From Immersiella caudata (taxonomy: Eukaryota; Ascomycota; Sordariomycetes; Sordariales; Lasiosphaeriaceae), in NCBI GenBank assembly GCA_030512335.1, contig JAULSU010000002.1:372001-436000 (forward strand): DNA of 64,000 bases, in the 5' to 3' direction. Both the position numbers and the translations under genes were made by a program. Below, piece after piece: positions 45,966 to 56,704 of the stretch (its first letter is position 1; every line of letters starts with the position of its first letter). The notes below the pieces were generated by a model, which ran no database searches, was not told where the DNA came from, and worked only from the letters and a program-made list of their open reading frames with translations.

Positions 45966-46788
45966 ATGAAGTTCGTCTCTACCATTGCCACCCTCGCCGG
46001 GCTTGCCTCAGCCCTTCCCACCCCCGCCGACACCGTCACCGTCGAGGAGGTCCTCTCGTGGAATCTTGTTGCGCAGCACACCGGCTACCTTGAAGCCCGC
46101 CAAAGCTCCAACACTCGCAACGAGCTCATCAACGGGGGTGCCTGCCCACCCGTTATCTTCATCTATGCCCGCGGTTCCACGGAGAGCGGCAACATGGTAC
46201 GTCCTACCCCTTACAACAGAACTATCAATCGGTTAACACTGATATAGGGATCTCTCGGCCCACGAACCGCCGACGTGCTCGAGGCAACCTACGGCGCCGC
46301 CAACGTCTGGGTCCAAGGCGTTGGTGGAGCCTACAAGGCAAACCTCCTCGACAACTTCCTCGCCGACGGCACCACCGCAGCCGCCATCACCGAGATGAAA
46401 AACCTCCTCATCTCCGCCAACTCCAAGTGCCCCGGCGCCAAGATCGTCGCTGGCGGATATAGGCATGTTTCCCCCCCTACCCCTTTTCATATCATGTACT
46501 GATGCAACATACAGCCAAGGCGCAGCCCTAGCGGCCGCCGCCATCCGCGACTCCAGCGCAACCATCCGCGAGCAAATCAAGGGCGTCGTGCTTTTCGGCT
46601 ACACCAAGAACAAGCAGAATAACGGGGGCATTCCCAACTACCCCTCCAGCAGACTTACTGTCTTTTGCGAGAGCGGCGACGCCGTGTGCAACGGGACGCT
46701 GTTGGTGCTCCCTGCGCATTTGACGTATGCTGATGAGGCCGAGGGGCCGGCGCCGAGGTTTTTGATTGCTAGGATTAATGCTTCCTGA
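45966..46788 (+). CDS. Secreted cutinase (CE5)
   Basis: Three exons, 45,966-46,196, 46,248-46,462 and 46,515-46,788, encode 239 residues. The start was chosen because ATG at 45,966 has a CCACC context and opens a signal peptide (MKFVSTIATLAGLASALP). Mature features: ACPPVIFIYARGSTESGNMG (oxyanion region), GGYSQGA with the nucleophile Ser, ESGDAVC with the catalytic Asp, and HLTYADEA with the catalytic His. Four Cys fit the two conserved disulfides. Intron 1 is GTACGT...TAG. Intron 2 has a GC donor (GCATGT) and an AG acceptor and splits the nucleophile codon AG|C. The enzyme hydrolyses cutin or other polyesters outside the cell, which points to contact with plant surfaces. No lesions. Confidence 0.93.
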
Positions 46789-47915
46789 AGTGCATGAATG
46801 AGGAATGAGAAATCGGGACTAGAATCCTGAATACGAGGATCGGATGAGGCATTGGGGAAAGGAGTTCAGAGTACTTTTGCGGATATGAGTTTATGATTTG
46901 GACCATGATTGGGTTTGGAAGGACTTGCATGGACGGATTGGCGGTTTGCGGACATCAATGAGGTTTGGATTGTGAATACCTGAGGCACGGGGGCATTGAG
47001 AGCCGCTTGATAAATGAAGTGATTCTATTGGCTCAACTGCCTCTCTTTGTGCTGTGTGCTGGTGCAAGCTCTGATTGGCGAATCAGACAATGCTAGGTAC
47101 GGTGGCTACAAGGCGTTAGTATGCAGATGATGTGATTAAACAAGTATTCTATGGTTAATCATGGCCTCGAAGTATGCTCTTGGCTGGGTAAACACTGAGA
47201 GCCCAGGTTCCAGAACGCGGAAGGTGCGCACTTCAGAAGTTGAGATTGAAACGGGTTGAGGGAGGGGAATCGCTGATAGGTCGGCAGGTGGAACTGCTAG
47301 GTGAAATTGCAATGATGGATCATAATCCAAGTTTACGGGGACATAGAGTCACAGACCGAACCATTTTCTACCTGACAAGAGGCCGGGTACTCGCCATGCA
47401 AAACCATTGACTCGAAGTGGGAGAGAGTAGACACTGACTGGGAACATCTTATATACGCAGTCGGGGTAGACGTATGAGGTGAGCTGGGAAACCGATCAGT
47501 TGAGGTCCTCGACCGGTCACCTGCTCTATATTAATCGCTCTCCAACCCGCTCTACTCTTTGATCGCCCTTGCCATTCACCCCCAAGGCGGCTATAGCTGC
47601 TGCACTAGCGACAGGATCCAAGGCTTCTTTATACTATCTCAAAGCTCTTGCTTTCAACAAGATCATCGCCAGTGCAACACCCGCTGCACTCTCTTCCCAC
47701 CGCATAGCCCTCGGGCTTTCCGACCACACCCCTGGCCCCCCTTTCTACCTTGCCTATCCCTAAATTTCTCAAATCATTCCGTCATAACAAAAATCTACAC
47801 CCCACATTCCCTCAACTCTGATCCCAGCACCGTCATAAATATTGTCTCTTTGGCTCGCCTCGCTGTAGTTCCTAACCACAAACCTCCAGGTCGACCCGGA
47901 CCCTGAAAGATCACC
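46789..47915. other. Intergenic region
   Basis: No supported gene. A TATA-like CTATATTAA lies at about 47,525. Confidence 0.45.
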
Positions 47916-48209
47916 ATGTGCTTCTACAGCTTTGCTCGCTACGAGTGCGGATACACCCGAGAAACCCGACCCATATACGTCACTAGACATCGGGAAAAAT
48001 TAAGCGTTGATTTGAACACAACCATGAATGATTGCAGCTGTGAGGACTCATATGGGTTTCTTCTGTGTAAGAAAGATACGGCAATGCCTGAGGCCGATCG
48101 ATGTGAGCTCACCCCTACACATCTCCCATCCGAGAGGACATTATCATTCTTGAGAGCTCTTCCGAATCCGACCTTACGAGCAACAGCCTGTTTGAGCAGA
48201 AATTCTTAG
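47916..48209 (+). CDS. Small hypothetical protein, Cys-rich N-terminus
   Basis: 97-codon frame with ATG in a good context (ATCACCATG). It begins MCFYSFARYECGYTRETRP, which resembles a class of small fungal proteins that start MCYY/MCFY followed by a spaced Cys and Gly. Later Cys residues (NDCSCEDSYGFLLCKK) could bind metal. A GTGAGC at 48,101 could be a donor, so the C-terminus after EADR is uncertain. No signal peptide. Function unknown. Confidence 0.4.
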   Translation: MCFYSFARYECGYTRETRPIYVTRHREKLSVDLNTTMNDCSCEDSYGFLLCKKDTAMPEADRCELTPTHLPSERTLSFLRALPNPTLRATACLSRNS

Positions 48210-48969
48210 CAGCCATCAAATACTTATGATTTGCAGTGCTGGTTTGTTAAGGCTGTTATCAACACCTCGAACAAGCCAAAAAGTGACAGGTTTGTTGCCT
48301 TGCGTATCCGTACCATAAGAGTTCCCCGAGCCACATTGACAGGCTCTCAAATGACATGATGCAATCTGATAGAACGCGGTAGCAAGTGGCTAAAGCGCAG
48401 GATTTCTTATCTGGTGACATCTCTCATATCCAAAGAGGCTGAGACCGTTCAGATCCGAGGTATTCGGTGATGGACTACACCCACTCGGATAATTCGGCCG
48501 GCTACGGCACTTCCCTCGTCGCATTGCCAAACTCAGCCTACAGCAGCGCCCGCTGAAACCCTTAGAACTGACCCACCAAAGTAGATACTCGTATAAAGTC
48601 GCGTGACGAATGCCAAGGTCAATCAGAGGAGCAGTAGGGGCTGGGCTCTGCTTTCCAACGTATTGGCGTCGTTCCATTTCTTGCCAGTGAATCCTTCAGG
48701 ATATCAATGCAACCCCGCAAACGGCGCCAAGGATCGAACCAGCAGAGATCGAACAAAGTGAAGATCCCATTTCTCAGTGGAGTCCTGCTTGTGAAAACGA
48801 TATTTTGGGTATTGTACGCGCCGTGAAACTTGCATCAAAAAGAGAAAAGAAATGGTATAGTACATGCTCGACTTCTAGATCCCATATGTCGTGCCCGTCC
48901 AAAACTAATCAGAGATCGTCCGTTTTCTTTCCTGAACACTATCCAAAATCACTCTCCAACTGCCAGCCC
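48210..48969. other. Intergenic region, 3' flank of the multi-TM gene
   Basis: Nothing coding recognised. Confidence 0.45.
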
Positions 48970-50223
48970 CTACTTGTTATAAACGTGCGGCTGTTGCTGG
49001 TTTCCCGCGGGATACACCTCAGGCTGTTGAGCCTGAACGTTCGAATAATCGGTATATGGCTGCTGCTGCTGCTGAGGATACCCGTACTGCGGGGCCTGCT
49101 GCGGATACTGCGCAGGTGGCTGCCCGTACTGCGGGACCTGCTGCTGATACTGCGCGGGCGACTGCCCATACTGCTGAGGCTGTTGCGGGTACTGCGGTCC
49201 TGGCCCGGGGTATTGTCCTATAGGGACGGGAGCAGGATGGGAGGTCGTGGGATGGAGAGAGGCATCGGCCCAGACCGGCTTGAGAATGACGATGGTGAGT
49301 AAGACCAGGACGGTGGCACCGATGATGACCTCGAAAATAGGAATTAGAATGATTTGTGCATTGAGCTCCTCTCTGGTCCAGTCGGGGAGCATCGACTTGA
49401 TTGTCGTGGCGACGCTGTAGCTGCAGCGGATGAGCCAGATAACAGAGGCAGAGAGAAGGAGAGTGGGAATCTGATGAATGTTAGCCTTTGATCTCTGGAA
49501 TATGAACTCGAGTAGTGTGCTCACCTTCTCCATAGCAGCCACATGCATCCCGCCTCGCTTCTTGATCTTCGACATGGTGTAGATGACAGCGCAGAAGGCG
49601 CCCAGCGTGACGGCCAGCAGCGTGAGGTCGATGATCAATGGCAGCCACAACAGGCCGCGGCGGTCCAGCCGTGTGGGTTGAGCACCCGAAGCCAGGGCCA
49701 CATTCCGTCCAAAGAATGCGATATCCAATACCAAGAGCAGGGCTCCGCCGACAGGCGCATCCAGGCGCAACAGCTTCCACCACGTTGTGCGACCGAGACC
49801 GACGTAGAGAGTGGCGATGATTGCGAGGTACAACCCGAGGGTGATGCCAATGTCGCCCGCCGTGATCAGCAAGCCCGCGACGAGGTTGAGGTAGAGCGTG
49901 ACATCTGAATCCGAGATGCTGCGGTCGGAGAGCGCAGCGGCATAGTAAGCGCCGAGGACCGCGTTAAGGAGGACGCCCCTGCGGGAGAGAAAAGGTGTCA
50001 GCAGCGGATCGTGATGCACAAAAGAGCCGTCAAGAGGGAGCCAGACTTACAGGCCGTATACCGGGGCCGAGATGCGGACGAAGAGTTGGGCGAGTCGAAG
50101 GGGAGCCGATTGAATGCGCGCTCCGCGCTTCAGGCTGCGCACCCAAAAGGTGACGATGGGAATCAGAGCGAGGAAATGGAGACCCGAGAACACGCCATAC
50201 GCGGCGATCAAGTTGAACGCCAT
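48970..50223 (-). CDS. Multi-pass membrane protein with Pro/Gln/Tyr-rich tail
   Basis: Exons 50,223-50,051, 49,978-49,525 and 49,470-48,970 (minus) give 375 residues. Introns have GTAAGT...GCAG and GTGAGC...CAG ends, the second with CTAAC. About seven hydrophobic helices span residues 5-290 (for example LITAGDIGITLGLYLAIIA and LPLIIDLTLLAVTLGAFCAV). The cytosolic or lumenal tail (about 300-375) is built of YGQSPAQYQQQ and YPQQAPQYG repeats. I do not recognise a named family, although fungal seven-TM proteins of this shape are common. The 54-bp second intron is in frame and without stop, so retention would add 18 residues. Confidence 0.82.
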
Positions 50224-50829
50224 GGTGGCGGCCGAGGTTGAGAATGTCGTTGTTTGCGCCGAGATCCGTTTGCGAAGCTGAACTTTGGCTGTGTGATGTT
50301 CGGGCAATTGCGATGGCGGGGAAATCTCGTTTTTATCATGCCGTGTCTCAGGTCGCCCTGCCCTGCAGGGTGATGTGGCACAGCTCTTGGCGCCTACTGC
50401 GCCGTGGCTAGGCTGCAGTGGGATCCATGGGTTAGGCGCCCATGGGTAATTGGCAGAGGTTGCGACCCTGGCTGGGTTTGCGTCGGCCAAGAGGTTCAGC
50501 CCTGGTGGCATCGTCGATCCCTGCCGTTTGCACGTTCCCCGTTGCATGAATTACCGAGACTATCGATGATTGGTCCTACTCTCGTCTTTGAGCAGACGGG
50601 TGCCGACCCAAGCATTTCTTTTTGAGAGCCCATCTCTGCGTTACCCAGCTTGCAAGGTGCTTTCTCATGGCTATAGTGCTATTGTGGTCGAGAAAAAGCA
50701 GGACACCGAAGACCAACGTGGGACGGCGGCTCTTTCCTCCTTGCTTCTCCCAGCGACCCACATTTGGCATGGCGACGGCCTCTGGTTGGCTGACCGCAAG
50801 CCCTCCTGGCAGACTGCATCCCAGAGACT
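50224..50829. other. Intergenic region between multi-TM gene and HET gene
   Basis: Promoter side of the multi-TM gene, 3' flank of the HET gene. Frames here have no signature. Confidence 0.45.
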
Positions 50830-53091
50830 TCATTCGATCCTCAAAATTCTAGTCGCCGCTTCGTCAAACACGATAGGAGCCGTCATCCGGAAAAAGCCGA
50901 TGCGACGGAATGCGGAATCACCCTTTGGAAGGAGAATCAAGCCCTCGACGGGCACAATCCGCTGCCGGCCAAGCCTGAGTTTGCTCATCCCAAGACAGAC
51001 AACCCTCGTACTCGGGTCTAGCGGCTCGTCGAGCGGATCCAACGTCCCATCCCCAACCGCAAGCGGCGTGCCACCCTCCTCGACCAAACAAATGTCTGAG
51101 CCATCCCACGAAGGCCTATCCTCATATCGCCAAGCCAACTCTACCGTCCTGCCCAACACCTCAAGATATCCACTCTTGACAGGTCCATACGAGAAACTTG
51201 GGTCGATGGTGTCAACCTGGCAGCCCAGAATCGAAAAGTTAAAGACTTCCCGATCCTCACCTTCATCATCGCCGACAATCGCACCAATCCCAACACTCGC
51301 CCAACTCCAACTGGGCGCGAGATACCCGGCGTCTTGGACCTTCCTCGGCTTGAATGTGAGTCTCTCCCCGGAGAGATTCTGCTTCATACACCGCCAGTGC
51401 AGCTCCGAGAATAGATTTTCCTTCCAAATCCCGGCAAGATAGGTCCAGCCTGCTTTGCTCCCGATTTCGGTCGCGAGGGCAGATATTGCTGGGAGCTTGT
51501 CACTGCAGTAGCTCAAGTCCATCTCAGTGTAGTCAGCGCGGATGGAGGCCCAGGTCTCCTTTATCCGTGTTTCTGCATCCTCCGCGTCGTCTTCGACGGC
51601 AGCTGGGTGGTCTGCCGAGAGGTGTGGGTCGAGGAAGGTCTGGTACGGAGGACCTGCGTCGGGAGCAGCGCTGGGGTTGATGAAATCCTCTCTGCACATC
51701 CACATTACGCCGCTGCTGGAGAAGATCAAGAGGCGTCGCGACAGTACGCGCTCTTGCAAGGTCCAGGCTCGAGAGCTGATCGGGTCTGCTGAGGCCCTGT
51801 ATGGCGCGCGGTAGCCGAAGATCAATCCCAAATCTGCCTCGAAAGGCTGGAGAAGGAACCTTTTAGGGCTGGGAGTCTTGAGGAATCCGTCACTTGCCGA
51901 TGCAGCGCTCGCTATGATGAGGGTGAGTTCGCTTTCCCTGTATGTGTCTGCCATGCGAGGGAGCTCCAGCGCTTTGTCTTCGGGGGAGTCTTGGATGATG
52001 CAGAGGGCGTCAATCCAGAGGTATTCGAAGCCGAGCTGGTGTGTTGCCGCGATTGCGTCTGACAGGGTCTCTGGCAGTCTCGCTGGGTCTAGTCCTTTGC
52101 GCATGTCAGGGAGGCACGACGTCGTGAGGGTGTAGTCCTGCTTTCGGCCCCAGACATAGCTTAGGGCGACGTAGGTCAGCCTGGGGTGATGCTGGACGTC
52201 TTCTTCAGCAATGGTGAGACGCGGATGCCGAGGGTCGCGCACGTCGATGAGTCGTGTGGGTCGGAAGTCACCCTATGGGGAGCATGACGCATGCGCTTCA
52301 CAGGCTCGGAGCCATGTCTCAGCGCGAGGCACCCATTCACCGAAGGAGGCCGCCGAGACGACATCCCAACGCTGACTGAAGGCTACCGCAGCCCCCGCTC
52401 TGCTCTCGCAGATCACCTCGAGCTTTATTGCGGCCGCCTTCTCTCCAACCATCTCCCGAAGCGGGCTGTCATCTCGAATCCTCACCTCGGCCCTGACTTC
52501 GGCAAGATTGAAGAGCCGGCTGCTATTCCATTTCAAAAAGTCGATGGCGATATCCAGCTCCGCATCGCAGTTGAGAGACTCAGCTGTATGGAACCCGGCC
52601 TCTTCGCTCGCCGCATCACGGTCCTCAGCTTCCGAGGCCTCATCGAAGCCTTCTTCATTCTTGCCGGAGCTCTGGGGCTCGCTGTCCGCATACGTCAATT
52701 CTCCATCCGAGGCGGTATCCATATCATAGAGGCTGGCACCGTCCGAGCGCGAGCCATTCCACGCTTCCATCCACTGATCCAGATCCGAACATGAAAGAAC
52801 AGCGTTCCCAATGCAGGTACACCACGGGCATCCGGCAAGCACAGAGGCATGGAGGGCGCGCGCCGACCTGGAGTAGGAATGCGTGAGCAAAGGCTCATCA
52901 CAAGCTTCAGCGAGCGATTTTTGGAGATCGGAGGTGAAGACCTCCGTACAACACGAAGCGCAGATACCCCGCCCGTCAAGATGGGAGTAGGTTCTGATGG
53001 GTTGAGCGACGCGGAAGCGGGAGAGCATGTCGGATGCCAATCGAGACTTCAGCAACGACTCGACGTGATCGCAAGGAGTGGCTTTTGTCAA
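50830..53091 (-). pseudogene. HET domain protein with a single in-frame stop
   Basis: One continuous minus frame of 754 codons from ATG 53,091 to the stop at 50,830, interrupted only by TAG at 52,273-52,275 (between HASCSP and GDFRPTRLIDV). The N-terminal part has ICASCCTEV and an acidic linker (about 120-170). The HET domain follows at about 290-440: YVALSYVWG, YLWIDALCIIQDSPEDK, TYRESELTLIIASA and RAWTLQERVLSRRLL. The C-terminal part has LAPSWSWASV, usual for this class. No GT-AG intron spanning the stop is evident. Either this is a fresh nonsense allele (CAG to TAG fits), or a 470-residue protein starts at 52,242 with the whole HET domain. It would act in non-self recognition. Confidence 0.85.
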
Positions 53092-54959
53092 GATGATTGC
53101 GCTTCATGTTAGGCGAAGCCGGAGTGTTCCCGGTTCGCTTTGGTGGAAGCCAGCAGCCCGTCAAGTGCTCCCGGCAAGCGATTGGCTCAGAGGGTGCTGG
53201 TGTACCTGTGGGTCAGATCCACAGCCAATTAGGCCGCAGTGGCTCCCATCTTTCGTTCTGCTGGAACAGCAACACTTCTTCTTGTTGATGTTCTGTCCGA
53301 GGCGTTCCGCGTGCTGGGAACTATAGTCTCCCGGGTTCGAGTATCTGTCTGCCATAACCGGTTATTGCAGAAATAGCTAATACATACGACCACACCCACT
53401 GGAAAACTCGGGATCCCGTCCGCTCTCCCATAGATAAGCCAGTGAGGGCCGGACTAGTAGTTGGGTCGGTGACGACCAGCGAATCCCCGGTGTTGTATGT
53501 TTTTGCTCTTTTTCGATGAAACCAATTTACAATCGTACCTAATAACTCCGCATGGGCAAATCTCAACGATCCTACCCTTACATGTGGTGACTGAGCCTGA
53601 CGGCTTAAAAGGTAGCTACGTTGTGTCTGCACAGCTTATTTCCCAGGGGACTGTAGTAATGGAACTTCACGTTTCGTGGGTTTACCCTCTTAGATACGCT
53701 CCAGCCTTTTGAAAAACGATTTAGATCACAGATGACAAATGCACTCTGTGAGAGACTACCTTACGTAATGAGCTGGTTGAGTCACTCGCGCTTTTACTAA
53801 TGTCCTTAAGGTCTTGAGCCACTCGGATCAGGCCTGCAGGACTTGATTCCATCATTTAAGCATGGTTAAAGAGCTAATATTCCTTTTCGACGCTTGCAGG
53901 GGGTGACACTGAAGCTTTCTGTTCATCCAGTGATTCAGGTCATCCCCTTGTCACGGTCCTTCACTTCCTGTCACGTGGAGCCCGCTGTACTACCTACCTC
54001 ATTTGTAAATTTGTCTGACAGAGCCTTTATATTAGGAGCCTAAGGCAAAGTAGCACGACACTGTTGTCCTCCATTACCTGCCCTTAGCCGTTCGTATTGG
54101 CAAATATCTTCTAAAATCGGGTGTAACCACAGAGAAAGCTAGGCTCCGAGATTTGACCTCTGAACTCATGTCCTAACTTCCAAGTCGGCGGCTTTAGACT
54201 CATCCACACCAAAAGACCGACCAATCTTAGCTGTCAGCCCTACTTACGGAATTACCACCCCTCTTATCGTTTAATGCATGCCGATAAAAACATAATATGT
54301 CAGTGTGAGCCAGCAGCGGCATGTCTTCTTAATGGCCACACAATTTAGAGTCGCAGCTGCGAACTTTCTGGTAACCGAAACGGGATAATCCCACACACCT
54401 AAATACCTAGTTAAAATTCCCGATCTCGATCTTGTCCCCTGTCTATTGCCTGTCACTGAATTTAGCGCATGGCCTCAAACTGCATCGACAAGGAGCAAGC
54501 AGCTAAATTAGTCCTTGATTGTCGTAGCATGCAGCCGGGCATCAGGATACCCGGCAGGGCCGTCTCATGGCTGCGAAACCACTGCTGCCGGGAACCACGC
54601 TTGAACACGGTTGCACCATGTCGCAATTTGTCCTTGAGAGATTGAAGTTAATGAAAAAGCCATGTACCTGCACTTTCGCAAGGACCTCAGTGTGGCCCAT
54701 GGTCTTTTACAATTGTGGAGTTCGGAAGGGCTGAGAAAGGCAGATGGGGAAATGATGCGGTAAACCTGAGACTGTTGACCGAAGCCCCCAGAACGTATAA
54801 GAGACAACTTAAGCTCTGCATCTCTTGACGTCCTTTCACTTCAACACTAAGCTTCTACGCCCCACAGGTCCAACCCCAGCCCACACAGCAAGTGCCACTT
54901 GTTCTACATCCACACTCGTTCCAAACTGCTTTTGCTTTTCATCCCAAACTACCGTCAAA
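53092..54959. other. Long intergenic region
   Basis: No gene supported. Composition is slightly AT-richer at 53,700-54,500. A TATA-like CGTATAAGAG lies at about 54,793-54,802 before the secreted-protein gene. Confidence 0.5.
54793..54802 (+). promoter_or_regulatory. TATA-like element of the small secreted protein gene
   Basis: CGTATAAGAG about 160 bp before the start codon, followed by a C-rich leader. Confidence 0.4.
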
Positions 54960-55474
54960 ATGCCCGCCATCAAGTCCCTCGCCACCCTCCTCACCATCGG
55001 CCTCCTCACGACCAATGCCCTCCCAACCACGGATCTTGAAGCCCGCCAGTCCGTCACGATCGGCATCAAAGGCTGCACCGACGAAAAGGAGAGGGACCAA
55101 TGACTTATCGTCTATATCCCCTTCAACAACTGCTGCACGTACATTTCTCCATTGTTTGAACCCTGACGTCGCTAACCCGATACCTTGTGCAGACGACATC
55201 CCCAGCGAATTCAACGACAGGTTCACCTCCATCCGTAACCTCGACAAAGACAAGGGCAAGTGCACGTGGTTCGAGTAAGTCTCCCTCATGCCCCGCCCCC
55301 CTCCACCCCTGATTTAAGGTCTTATAAACCAAAGCAACAAACACTAACAATGATAGACACATCGGCTGCACAGGCAGGAAGTACCAGACCGACGACGACC
55401 AGAAGCTGCAGGATGGCAATGGTGTTTTCAACAACTTCATCAGCAGCGTGATTTGCCTGCAGAAAGGCAAGTAA
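54960..55474 (+). pseudogene. Small secreted Cys-rich protein, one premature TGA
   Basis: Model with exons 54,960-55,138, 55,206-55,274 and 55,357-55,474, totalling 122 codons. The total is divisible by three and ends at TAA. A signal peptide (MPAIKSLATLLTIGLLTTNALP) is followed by LEARQ, a likely processing site, and a domain with six Cys (IKGCT, NNCCT, GKCTW, IGCTG, SVICL). FNDRFTSI and FNNFISSV echo the two-fold pattern of fungal beta/gamma-crystallin-like secreted proteins, which is inference. The only lesion is TGA at 55,101-55,103, where TGG is plausible. The stop removes nearly the whole mature domain. The acceptor at 55,205 is less typical than one at 55,192, but only the former keeps frame. 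Confidence 0.65.
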
Positions 55475-56704
55475 GAGTGCCCAAGATACTCTATCGGTGG
55501 GTAGGGAGGAATTAGGAACGGGGCATATTCCGTTCAAACCCAATAGAGTGTTCCAGCCAAGGAAAGAGTGAGCTCAGAGTGAGCTCAGAAAACGCAACTG
55601 CTTGTAACTTTCTAATTGCATGTCATCTTTCCGGTTCCCTCGATCAAAAGCACCTAACATCTCCTGGCAGTGTATTGCTCTCGGGTTCAGTGACATAGGG
55701 AAATCCTTTCACTGCCTCTTTGCATCTTGACGCCTTTGACATGCTCTCCTACCCGTTAGAACCTTTCATGTGCGGAACGCCACCGGCTTCTCGTAAACGG
55801 ATGCCTTGAGAACTTGCCCTGCATCTCTTCAGGTGTGCCAGTATGGCCGGTGATTGGTTGAGTCCCGGGTTGGGCGGCCCTTGTTTAGCTATGAAGCGTT
55901 GAATTGACCGTGGGCATCTAGCCCAGACATGGGCCGAGCTGGAAGGGGAAAACAACGCCTCCTTTTGCGGACGGCCGGGGGATACATGGTGTCTGTCTGG
56001 TGCGTAACCAGCGCAATCCGCTGTGGGTAGGACCAGCCTACCTAGGTACATACCGTAGGGGAGCTTGTACTCGGTGATGGCTTCAGTCAGGGGAAATTTA
56101 TAAAATTATGCGGCGGGGATCATGAGTGTGAAATTGGAGAGAAACCCAAGGACGGCTGTGTAATGTAGAAGCGGTCTCGTTCTAGAAAAGGTGAATGAAA
56201 TTATAGCTGTCCAGAAAAGGGGCCAAAACACGAGTGTGAGCCACGGGCAGTGATCATTCCGGTCTTTCGCCTTGTGCGCAGGGTGCCTTTCTTCATGATT
56301 CATGGCCACAATGCTATTGTGACTAAAATAAACAAGACTCGCGTCGCAGCAAACCTCTAAAAGACTTTAATCTCATTGGCCCGCGTATTACTTGCCCTGG
56401 CAGCTGAGTCGCGTCGGCTAGGCTGCCACGGGCCGCAATATCGGCTGGGTTCAGCTGAGAGCCTGGCCCTTTGAGAAACGGTCAAAAGTTTCTCTCGCTT
56501 CGACAAACTTGCATCGCAGTCGGGAGATTTAACCAGAGTAACGGAGAAGTGGCTGAAGGAGTCATGTTCGCTTGTTGTCGGCTGCCTGCAAGCCATTGCA
56601 ACATCTGAAAGATAAAAAAGGCAACACGAAAAGAAGCAAAACCTGAATCGTCATCAACCAAGGGTCCTATCCCTTTCACACCTCCCCCATATTCTCAACA
56701 CACC
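55475..56704. other. Intergenic region
   Basis: No supported gene. Minus frames at 55,749-56,679 have no motif. Confidence 0.45.
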
